30,605 bases of DNA, from the NCBI GenBank assembly GCA_039182515.1, contig JBCDCE010000047.1, positions 1-30,605 of the forward strand, given 5' to 3'. The first letter of the stretch is position 1. Each line of letters starts with the position of its first letter. This stretch comes from JBCDCE01 sp039182515. Lineage in GTDB: Bacteria > Pseudomonadota > Alphaproteobacteria > Rhodobacterales > Rhodobacteraceae. The notes under the pieces were generated by a model. It was given only the letters and a program-made list of their open reading frames with translations, was not told the origin of the DNA and did no database searches. Both the position numbers and the translations under genes were made by a program. Below are positions 24,148 through 30,605 of the stretch, one piece after another.

Positions 24148-24518
24148 ACTTTTCTCCCTGTGACACATAAAATTATTGGGGTGTTTTTGCGCAAAGGCCC
24201 ACTTCCCTGTTGGGTTATCAATGCTTACGGCTAGCAGGCTGGCTGAGCCCAACTCCCTCCATCACCACATTGAGCACCAGCAAATCTTCAAGGTCAACGG
24301 GGTCATCCGTCTTTTCGGATCAAAAATGCGACATTTGAATTGTGCAAATGCGACATATGCCAGATGAAGGTCCTGCTTTGGGCCGACACGAGTTTAATCA
24401 CATCTGTCGGGTAGCCTGCATTCGAAGACGCGGTCCCAATATCGAGGGTCATGTTTCGGAAAAGTTTCGATCAGGCTCTGAGATTGAAAGGCCACCACGT
24501 CTCTCAACCGAAGGTGAC
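24148..24518. promoter_or_regulatory. Regulatory region upstream of the solute-binding protein gene
   Basis: A 371-base gap between the AraC gene end and the binding-protein start. It holds the direct repeats at 24324-24356 and a small hairpin, ATCCG (24305-24309) with CGGAT (24316-24320). Possible -35/-10 pairs on the minus strand are TTGACC followed by CTCAAT at 17 bases, and TTGCGC followed by TTTATG at 17 bases. Neither is convincing. Confidence 0.5.
24324..24356. promoter_or_regulatory. Candidate AraC-type operator: two 11-bp direct repeats
   Basis: AAATGCGACAT occurs at 24324-24334 and identically at 24346-24356, a 22-base period (two helical turns). AraC-family activators often bind direct half-sites at about this spacing. 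The pair is 177-209 bases upstream of the binding-protein start, and the adjacent gene encodes an AraC-family regulator. Confidence 0.5.
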
Positions 24519-25454
24519 CTACGCGACTTTGCTAATCTGAGCGCCTTCGGCTCGAAAGGCGGATGGGGTTTGGCCCACGTGTGCTTGGAAGGCGCGGGTA
24601 AAGTAAGCGGGGCTTGAAAACCCAAGCTGCTTCGAGATGTCGCTTGCTGTCAGTCGCGTGTCTGCCAAAAGCGCGCGCGCTTCATAAAAGATCCGGTCCG
24701 CCAGGAGCTTAGAAGACGACAAACCCAAAGTGGCATTGCACAACCGCGACAAATGCGTAGGCGTTACGCCGATGCGATCTGCAATCGCCCCAATGCCTTG
24801 ACCTTCGGCGAAATGCTCCGACACGGTTTCAAAGAGACAAGACATGATACGTTCTTTGGCGGACGGTTTGGTCGCGTTCTGCGACAGAGTTTGGCGAGCA
24901 AGCCAAACGCTGGTGAGCATCGCATGCGCCATCACGGCCACGTCTTGCCCTTCGGATTGCGTGTTGATTTCACGGCTCAAATTATCGAAGTGCGCGGCAA
25001 AGCTGCGTTGCTCACCCATATCGATAACGCGCAACGCGACCGGTTTGGTCGGCATATAGCGCGCGTGCTCATCTCTTAAGCCAACCACCGTGCCAAACAC
25101 CCCTGGTGTGGTTGTCAGCGCAAAGAGCGCCCCTTTGGGCACGTAGATCACCGTATGCCCAGACAGACCCTGTTTGACGCCATCTAGAATAAGTGTGCCT
25201 TGGCCCTTGGTAATCCAAAAAAGATGCGCCTGAGGGCGATCGTGGAGAACGGCGAGACGCCAAGCCCCGTCGTGGGTCAGATGCTTTAACGGGCGCACAA
25301 AAGCCACGCTCTCTACGCACGGCTCTCGTTCCACTCGATTGAGATCAGCATCTGAAGGCCGCAGTTGAGCGGGTTTATCCGCTTGGTTCGTAAGAGGACG
25401 TGCTTTTGGGGGCGTCGTATGAACCGACGAAGGCAAAGGGGCGGTATGTGTCAT
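24519..25454 (-). CDS. AraC-family transcriptional regulator
   Basis: A 311-residue regulator. An N-terminal cupin-like sensing domain (about 45-170; HLFWITKGQGTLILDG, then HTVIYVPKGALFAL) precedes the two helix-turn-helix motifs (about 210-305) with GIGAIADRIGVTPTHLSRLC and LTASDISKQLGFSSPAYFTR, and the usual C-terminal VGQTPSAFRA. The start is uncertain: the frame opens with a TTG at 25523, and I prefer the ATG at 25454, though neither has a good ribosome binding site. It lies just upstream of, and in the same direction as, the peptide-type ABC operon, so it most likely controls that transporter in response to a ligand, perhaps the transported solute. That is inferred from position. Confidence 0.88.
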   Translation of the reverse strand: MTHTAPLPSSVHTTPPKARPLTNQADKPAQLRPSDADLNRVEREPCVESVAFVRPLKHLTHDGAWRLAVLHDRPQAHLFWITKGQGTLILDGVKQGLSGHTVIYVPKGALFALTTTPGVFGTVVGLRDEHARYMPTKPVALRVIDMGEQRSFAAHFDNLSREINTQSEGQDVAVMAHAMLTSVWLARQTLSQNATKPSAKERIMSCLFETVSEHFAEGQGIGAIADRIGVTPTHLSRLCNATLGLSSSKLLADRIFYEARALLADTRLTASDISKQLGFSSPAYFTRAFQAHVGQTPSAFRAEGAQISKVA

Positions 25455-25552
25455 ATTTGGGCGGTCTTTTATTGTGTGGCGTTGAGTAGACGCCTCACGA
25501 CGCGAACATATTTCCAAATGCAAATCAAAGAAAATTTACTGAAATTTAATCT

Positions 25553-26437
25553 TTAAACAACGTCACGGGCCAAAACGTGTCTCCAGCGACTCATTTTTGC
25601 GCGAAACCAAGTTCTCTGACGTTTGGCATATTGGCGCGTGGCAATTTCCGCGCGCTCTTTGGCCTCGTCTAGCGAGAGCGATCCGGAGAGATACGCCATC
25701 AACTCGCGCGCCCCAATTGCCTTTGAGGAGGGGAGGTCTGGGTCCCAAGTAGATTGATTGGCTTTGACCTCTTCTAACGCCCCTGTTTTCAACATCTGTT
25801 CAAAGCGCAATGAAATCCGAGGAGTGAGCCAGTCTTTGGGCGCATCAAGCACGATGGTCTCTGCCTGCTCCGCTGGCAAGAGCGGCGATGGTGTTTCGTC
25901 TTGCCAACTGGCGAGGGGGCGTCCCGTGGCCGTGAGAACCTCCCATGCGCGTTGGATTCGTGCTGGATTGGCCTGGTCGATCCGCGAGGCTGTCTCTGGA
26001 TCAAGTTTGGCCAAGAGTGCAGATGGGCCCTGCGCGCCTAACATTGCATTTGCTTCAGCTCGAACAGCGTTTGGAATGGCGGGGATTTCAGCCAAGCCTT
26101 CGGTGAGTGCTGTGAAATTCAGCCCCGTGCCGCCCACGATGATTGGGCGAGTCCCAGAAAGATACGGGTTCACGTCCCGCAACCAAGCGCCCACGGAATA
26201 CTGCGCATCATATGCGATGTGCCCATAAAGATAATGTGGTGCGCGGGCTTCGTCTTCTAAAGGCGGCCGTGCCGTGAGAACACGCCAATTGGCAAAAACT
26301 TGAAGCGCGTCTGCATTGATGATCACGCCACCCTGACGCGCGGCAATCTCAAGCGCGAGGTTGGACTTCCCACTTGCGGTTGGCCCTACGATCAAAACGG
26401 GACGTTCGGGCGAGATCTCTTTGATCAAGGCCTGCAT
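25553..26437 (-). CDS. miaA: tRNA dimethylallyltransferase MiaA
   Basis: Adds the isopentenyl group to N6 of A37 in tRNAs that read UNN codons. The P-loop is GPTASGKS, followed by INADALQVF in place of the common DS-type motif, with the catalytic Asp kept, and WRVLTARP in place of the usual GTAKP. Later motifs are VGGTGLNF, SKAIGARELMAYL and QYAKRQRTWFR. The start is placed at the ATG at 26437, seven bases after GGGA; the frame also opens with a GTG at 26473, which lacks a usable site. The result is 294 residues, close to family length. It is divergent from pyrH with about 115 bp between starts. Confidence 0.92.
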   Translation of the reverse strand: MQALIKEISPERPVLIVGPTASGKSNLALEIAARQGGVIINADALQVFANWRVLTARPPLEDEARAPHYLYGHIAYDAQYSVGAWLRDVNPYLSGTRPIIVGGTGLNFTALTEGLAEIPAIPNAVRAEANAMLGAQGPSALLAKLDPETASRIDQANPARIQRAWEVLTATGRPLASWQDETPSPLLPAEQAETIVLDAPKDWLTPRISLRFEQMLKTGALEEVKANQSTWDPDLPSSKAIGARELMAYLSGSLSLDEAKERAEIATRQYAKRQRTWFRAKMSRWRHVLARDVV

Positions 26438-26551
26438 GGTGCTGTCCCAAATGAGTGGCAAATCATGGCTCACCCCAAGTTGTCGATTGAACCGAGGCGG
26501 TCTTTACGGCATTTAGCCACAGACAAAAAGCCGGACATGCGAGGCCTGCCC

Positions 26552-27292
26552 ATGACATCCCAATCAGAAAACACCAGCAGCACCTTTTCCCGCGTGATGC
26601 TCAAAATTTCGGGCGAGGCCTTGATGGGCGATCAAGGCTTTGGCTTGCATCCTCCCACTGTTGCGCGCGTGGCAGCCGAGGTGAAAGCGGTGCACGACAT
26701 GGGTGTCGAGATCTGCATGGTGATCGGAGGCGGCAATGTCTTTCGCGGGCTGCAGGGCTCGGCGCAAGGCATGGAGCGCACAACGGCGGATTATATGGGC
26801 ATGCTTGCCACTGTTATGAACGCGCTCGCGATGCAATCCGCCCTTGAAGGCTTGGGCGTGTTCACCCGCGTGATCTCTGCCATCACCATGAATGAGGTAG
26901 CTGAGCCTTATATCCGACGCCGGGCGGTGCGCCACCTAGAGAAAAAGCGCGTCTGTATTTTCGCCGCAGGCACAGGCAATCCTTATTTCACCACAGATAC
27001 GGCTGCAGCCCTTCGCGCCAACGAAATGGCCTGTGAGGCGATCTTTATGGGCAAAAACGGAACCGACGGTGTTTACGACAAAGACCCTCGCACAAATGCA
27101 GACGCCAAGCGCTTTGAGAATGTCACATATGACGAGGTTCTGGCCAAAAACCTCAAGGTCATGGATGCCTCCGCAATCGCATTGGCGCGCGACAACAATA
27201 TGCCGCTCATTGTCTTTTCCCTCGACGAGCCGGGCGGTTTTCAGGGCATTTTGAAAGGCGAAGGCACCTTCACCCGCGTACACAGCAGCTGA
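26552..27292 (+). CDS. pyrH: UMP kinase PyrH
   Basis: A 246-residue amino-acid-kinase-fold enzyme that phosphorylates UMP to UDP. Motifs: MLKISGEALMG near the N-terminus, GGGNVFRG, GTGNPYFTTDTAAALRA, and MDASAIALARDN near the end. The start is set at the ATG at 26552, which has GAGG at 26541-26544 seven bases upstream; the frame continues to 26300 but that part overlaps miaA antisense. It heads the cluster pyrH-frr-uppS-cdsA-dxr that is conserved in many bacteria. In E. coli the enzyme is hexameric and UTP-inhibited; the same is expected here. Confidence 0.95.
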   Translation: MTSQSENTSSTFSRVMLKISGEALMGDQGFGLHPPTVARVAAEVKAVHDMGVEICMVIGGGNVFRGLQGSAQGMERTTADYMGMLATVMNALAMQSALEGLGVFTRVISAITMNEVAEPYIRRRAVRHLEKKRVCIFAAGTGNPYFTTDTAAALRANEMACEAIFMGKNGTDGVYDKDPRTNADAKRFENVTYDEVLAKNLKVMDASAIALARDNNMPLIVFSLDEPGGFQGILKGEGTFTRVHSS

Positions 27293-27345
27293 ATTTTAAA
27301 TCCAATTTGGGCAGTTTAGCGCGCGCTTTTGCGCCTTTGATACTG

Positions 27346-27399
27346 CGCAGCGCTTTTCTTTTGCCTTAGTTTAGCGCTAAAGAGACAAAAGACGCTGCG
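27346..27399. repeat. Composite inverted repeat between pyrH and frr
   Basis: CGCAGCG (27346-27352) pairs with CGCTGCG (27393-27399), and CTTTTG (27358-27363) with CAAAAG (27386-27391). At the centre is the perfect palindrome TTTAGCGCTAAA (27370-27381). Together they can form a long imperfect stem in the 188-base gap. It may stabilise the mRNA or act as an attenuator. No U-run follows on the plus strand, so it is not a classical terminator. Confidence 0.55.
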
Positions 27400-27480
27400 T
27401 AAAGCGGCTTAGACGACTGGGGCAAAGACCTCGGACCATCGCGGAGCAGGCGATCCGCGCAAGAAGAATTGGGACACTGG

Positions 27481-28044
27481 ATGGCAGACGAAGACTTCAT
27501 GCTCGACACCGACGACCTGATGCGGCGGATGGAAGGCGCACAGGCAAACCTGAGAACGGAATTTGCGTCGTTGCGCACAGGGCGTGCCTCAGCCTCGATG
27601 CTTGAGCCGGTTATGGTCGATGCCTATGGATCTATGACCCCGATTAACCAGGTGGGAACGGTCAATGTGCCAGAACCTCGTATGGTGACCGTAAACGTGT
27701 GGGACAAAGGCCTCGTGCAAAAAGTTGAAAAAGCCATTCGGGAAAGCGGGCTTGGGATCAATCCTCAACTCAATGGCACAATCATCATGCTGCCGATTCC
27801 TGAGCTTAATGAGGAGCGTCGCCGCGAGCTGACAAAGGTTGCAGCCCAATATGCAGAAAGTGCCCGTGTTTCCGTACGCAACGTGCGCCGCGACGGCATG
27901 GACCAAATTAAGAAAGCCAAAGACCAGATGTCGGAAGACGATCAAAAGATCTGGGAAGGTGAAGTGCAAGAGCTCACGGACGCAGCCATTAAGGCTGTTG
28001 ATGAAGCCCTTGAGGTGAAACAAGCAGAGATTATGCAAGTTTAG
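27481..28044 (+). CDS. frr: Ribosome recycling factor
   Basis: A 187-residue protein that splits post-termination ribosomes with EF-G. Typical motifs are LRTGRASASMLEPVMVDAYG, NVPEPRMVTVNVWDK, GLGINPQLNGTIIMLPIPEL and NVRRDGMDQIKKAK. The start is the ATG at 27481, with GGGA six bases upstream; the frame also opens at a TTG at 27469. Length is normal (about 185). It follows pyrH by 188 bases, an unusually wide and structured gap for this pair, and precedes uppS by 68 bases. Confidence 0.96.
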   Translation: MADEDFMLDTDDLMRRMEGAQANLRTEFASLRTGRASASMLEPVMVDAYGSMTPINQVGTVNVPEPRMVTVNVWDKGLVQKVEKAIRESGLGINPQLNGTIIMLPIPELNEERRRELTKVAAQYAESARVSVRNVRRDGMDQIKKAKDQMSEDDQKIWEGEVQELTDAAIKAVDEALEVKQAEIMQV

Positions 28045-28112
28045 CTTGCACGCTTGCGAGCATCCGCGAGCAAAAACAAGACGACACAGGCAGGCAGAAA
28101 GGGGCCGCACAT

Positions 28113-28835
28113 ATGGCCAAGGATTTGCAACCAACCGCACCACGGCATGTGGCTGTGATTATGGATGGCAACGGCCGCTGGGCCACAATGCGCGGCAAAC
28201 CCCGTCTCTTTGGGCACCATGCGGGTGCCCGCCGTGTGCGAGAAATCGTCAAAGCCTGCCCGGATCAAGGCGTGAAGTACCTCACGATTTTTGCCTTCTC
28301 CACTGAAAATTGGAAGCGCACGCAGGCGGAAGTTGCCGGTCTCATGAAGCTCTTCAAGCGCTATATCACCCGCGAAAGCCAGCAATTGCTGCGCGATGGC
28401 GTGCGTGTTCGTTTTATTGGCGACCGCGTTCGTCTGGACGATACACTTGTGCGCCTGATGGACGAGCTTGAGCTTCTGACTGCGGACAACGATCGCGTGC
28501 ATCTCACAATCGCAATTAACTACGGGGGCCGAGATGAAGTGGCCCGCGCCACCAAGCGCTTGGCCCATGACGTGGCTTTGGGCAATCTGGATCCTCGCAC
28601 TGTGGATGAAGAAACACTGCCAAAGTATTTAGATACTTACTTTTTGCCCGATCCAGATCTCGTGATCCGCACAAGCGGCGAAGCGCGCATCTCGAACTTT
28701 CTACTCTGGCAATCGGCTTATTCCGAATATGAATTCCTCGACACGCTCTGGCCGGACTTTACGGCTGAGGAATTTGCGAAGGTCCTAAAGGGCTATGGCG
28801 CGCGGGATCGCCGCTTTGGTGCTGTCAAGGCATGA
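28113..28835 (+). CDS. uppS: Undecaprenyl diphosphate synthase UppS
   Basis: A 240-residue cis-prenyltransferase that extends farnesyl diphosphate with isopentenyl diphosphate to the C55 lipid carrier used in cell-wall and polysaccharide synthesis. Catalytic Asp18 is in VIMDGNGRWA, followed by FGHHAG, the FAFSTENWKR motif, and the C-terminal DLVIRTSGEARISNFLLWQ with SEYEF. AAAGGGG precedes the ATG. The stop overlaps the cdsA start (ATGA), so the two proteins are co-translated. All key residues appear intact. Confidence 0.96.
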   Translation: MAKDLQPTAPRHVAVIMDGNGRWATMRGKPRLFGHHAGARRVREIVKACPDQGVKYLTIFAFSTENWKRTQAEVAGLMKLFKRYITRESQQLLRDGVRVRFIGDRVRLDDTLVRLMDELELLTADNDRVHLTIAINYGGRDEVARATKRLAHDVALGNLDPRTVDEETLPKYLDTYFLPDPDLVIRTSGEARISNFLLWQSAYSEYEFLDTLWPDFTAEEFAKVLKGYGARDRRFGAVKA

Positions 28836-29623
28836 GCGAGCGCCCAGATTGGGCTGATCTCAACGATCGATTTGTCTGGGGTGCCGGAATGGCCGCCTTG
28901 GGCCTCCTGGCAATTGTCTTTGGTGGCGTTTGGTTTCAGATGCTGGCGGTTTTTGCCGCTGCGGTGATGGTTTGGGAACTCCACACCATGATCGCGCCAG
29001 ATAAGCCCACGCCTGCAATGCTTCTGGCAGCACTTTCGGCCTCTGTGTTGGCGGGTATGATCGGCACACAAGAGCTTATCTATTTGCCCCTCCTTGTGAT
29101 CCCCGCCTGCCTGGGGGCGTGGTTTTTAGAGCGCGAAAGCGTCACATTTTTTGGCTTTGCTCTGGCGATTTTGATTGCTGGCTGGGGCCTTGTGATGTTT
29201 CGCGAGACCTTCGGCATGGTGTGGCTGATTTGGATGGTGTTGGTGGTCGTGGCCACAGACATCCTTGGCTATTTTGGTGGCCGCATCATCGGCGGTCCTA
29301 AATTTTGGCCGAGCTTAAGCCCAAAGAAAACGTGGTCTGGCACGGTTTCTGGTTGGATCGGCGCGGCAATCGTAGGCGCAATTTTCTTGACCTTCACCAA
29401 CGCTGGCCGCGATCTTCCGTGGATTTCAGTGGCGGTGAGCTTTGCCTCGCAAATGGGGGATATCTTAGAGAGTGCCCTTAAACGCCGTTTAGGCGTGAAA
29501 GACAGCTCAAGCTTGATCCCGGGCCATGGGGGGCTGTTTGACCGCTTCGACGGGCTCCTAGGTGCGGCCCTTGTCTTGCTATTTGTGGCCCTTGTCGTCG
29601 AAGTGCCTGAGGTGCGGCTTTGA
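28832..29623 (+). CDS. cdsA: Phosphatidate cytidylyltransferase CdsA
   Basis: A 263-residue multi-spanning inner-membrane enzyme that makes CDP-diacylglycerol from phosphatidate and CTP, the entry point to all phospholipids. Several hydrophobic segments are visible, and the C-terminal family signature is clear: SALKRRLGVKD followed by LIPGHGGLFDRFDG. DILGYFGGR is the second conserved region. Its ATG lies in the uppS stop and its own stop (TGA, 29621-29623) is overlapped by the TTG start of dxr, so both joints are translationally coupled. Confidence 0.94.
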   Translation: MSERPDWADLNDRFVWGAGMAALGLLAIVFGGVWFQMLAVFAAAVMVWELHTMIAPDKPTPAMLLAALSASVLAGMIGTQELIYLPLLVIPACLGAWFLERESVTFFGFALAILIAGWGLVMFRETFGMVWLIWMVLVVVATDILGYFGGRIIGGPKFWPSLSPKKTWSGTVSGWIGAAIVGAIFLTFTNAGRDLPWISVAVSFASQMGDILESALKRRLGVKDSSSLIPGHGGLFDRFDGLLGAALVLLFVALVVEVPEVRL

Positions 29624-30605
29624 GACGGGTCACGATCTTTGGGGCAACGGGCTCGATTGGGCAAAGCACCTTGGACCTCATTCGCCGTGATCCCGAAGCC
29701 TATCACGTCGTGGGTCTCACGGGCGGGCGAAACATCGCACAATTGGCCAAAGATGCCAAAGAGTTGCGTGCTGATGCTGCAGTGACCTGCCATCCGGAGC
29801 TTCTGGAAGATCTACGCGCAGCCCTCGCGGGCTCAGAGGTCGAAGCGATGGCGGGCGACGACGCTTTGATTGAGCTTGCCGCGCGTCCCAGCGATTGGGC
29901 AATGTCTGCAATTGTGGGGGCTGCTGGGCTCTATCCCGGCCTCAAAGCCTTGGAACAGGGCGCGACACTGGCCTTAGCCAATAAGGAATCGCTTGTCACG
30001 GCAGGGCCCATCTTGATGCGGGCCGCAGCCAAGTATGGCGCGCGGGTTTTGCCGGTGGACAGCGAGCATTCCGCTGTCTTCCAGGCGCTCATTGGCGAAG
30101 ACATGGAGGCCGTCGAGCGCATCATCATCACGGCGTCAGGCGGCGCTTTCCGCGATTGGCCCATTGAGAAATTGGCGCATGCAACCCTCGCAGAAGCCTC
30201 GACCCATCCCAACTGGGATATGGGGCAACGCATCACGATCGATAGCGCATCCATGTTTAATAAGTCTTTGGAGCTTATTGAAACGAAAGAGTTTTTTGGT
30301 GTCGAACCTGCTAAAATTGAGGTCATTGTTCACCCCGAGAGTATGATCCATGCACTTGTGGGGTTTAACGATGGAGCTTTGATGGCCCATGTTGGCCCGC
30401 CTGATATGCGCCATGCCATCGGCTTTGCACTGCATTGGCCCGAGCGAAAGACACTGCCTGTTGAACGACTTGATCTCGCAAACATTGGCCAGTTTTCGTT
30501 CCGAGCCCCCGATGATTTACGCTATCCTGCGCTGCGTCTTGCGCGCGAGGTCATGGAAATGGGCGGGCTTGCTGGCGCTGCTTTCAATGCTGCTAAGGAA
30601 CAAGC
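29620..30605 (+). CDS. dxr: 1-deoxy-D-xylulose 5-phosphate reductoisomerase Dxr, 3' truncated by window end
   Basis: The first 328 residues of an enzyme of about 390 that makes MEP from DXP in the non-mevalonate isoprenoid pathway. The NADPH-binding motif IFGATGSIG directly follows the start. Then come LANKESLVTAG, the metal-binding VDSEHSA, TASGGAFRDWP, HPNWDMGQRITIDSASMFNK and HPESMIHALVGFNDG. The start is a TTG at 29620, with GAGGTG at 29609-29614 five bases upstream and a four-base overlap with the cdsA stop; no ATG or GTG fits before the GATGSIG motif. Isopentenyl diphosphate from this pathway feeds both UppS and MiaA encoded nearby. The open frame continues past the window edge. Confidence 0.95.
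   Translation, partial: MRRVTIFGATGSIGQSTLDLIRRDPEAYHVVGLTGGRNIAQLAKDAKELRADAAVTCHPELLEDLRAALAGSEVEAMAGDDALIELAARPSDWAMSAIVGAAGLYPGLKALEQGATLALANKESLVTAGPILMRAAAKYGARVLPVDSEHSAVFQALIGEDMEAVERIIITASGGAFRDWPIEKLAHATLAEASTHPNWDMGQRITIDSASMFNKSLELIETKEFFGVEPAKIEVIVHPESMIHALVGFNDGALMAHVGPPDMRHAIGFALHWPERKTLPVERLDLANIGQFSFRAPDDLRYPALRLAREVMEMGGLAGAAFNAAKEQ

Noticed and set aside
26300..26551. N-terminal extension of PyrH by 84 codons
   Set aside because: That part overlaps miaA antisense; GAGG before the ATG at 26552 and the family length support the shorter protein.
1..30605. CRISPR array, transposase, integrase island or phage genes
   Set aside because: No regularly spaced direct-repeat array or transposition gene was seen. 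The only recombinase is the housekeeping XerD.

Overview
The window looks like a chromosomal segment of an alphaproteobacterium of the Rhodobacterales (roseobacter group). Three things point there: the gene content (an M15/DUF882 peptidase beside a YcbB-type L,D-transpeptidase, an IalB-family protein, a WRVLTARP-type MiaA, the order pyrH-frr-uppS-cdsA-dxr), the moderate GC, and one intergenic copy of a CCTCCGGCGGGAG element that I recall from many Rhodobacterales genomes. No rRNA, tRNA, CRISPR array, transposase or phage gene is visible.

Left part (1-6600), cell envelope. A DUF3131 protein (+) meets a Tat-exported M15 peptidase (-). That peptidase is divergent from an L,D-transpeptidase (+), which is followed closely by lpxD, a dedicated acyl carrier protein and a beta-ketoacyl-ACP synthase. 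The lpxD-ACP-KAS block is the best candidate for an under-described system. It could feed a special acyl chain, perhaps an unreduced 3-oxoacyl chain, to lipid A.

Middle (6600-17600), housekeeping and unknown genes: an IalB-family secreted protein (-), a DUF853/HerA-like ATPase (+), a CorC/HlyC-type CNNM-CBS membrane protein (-), an operon of a tiny membrane protein, a large exported unknown protein and xerD (-), divergent aroK-aroB (+), ssb (-), and a small lytic transglycosylase (+). The 7227-7733 gap holds a probable minus-strand small RNA unit and an 18-codon ORF with a strong ribosome binding site.

17600-25500, one minus-strand peptide-type ABC uptake locus read from right to left: AraC regulator, Tat-exported solute-binding protein, DppB-type permease, enlarged DppC-type permease, and a fused double ATPase. 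A strong intrinsic terminator separates the binding protein from the permeases. Two 11-bp direct repeats 22 bp apart, upstream of the binding-protein gene, are a plausible AraC operator. Paired hairpins and the Rhodobacterales repeat lie between the DppC-type permease and ATPase genes.

Right part (25550-30605): miaA (-), divergent from the core cluster pyrH-frr-uppS-cdsA-dxr (+), which couples translation to lipid-carrier, phospholipid and isoprenoid synthesis. dxr starts with TTG overlapping the cdsA stop and runs off the window.
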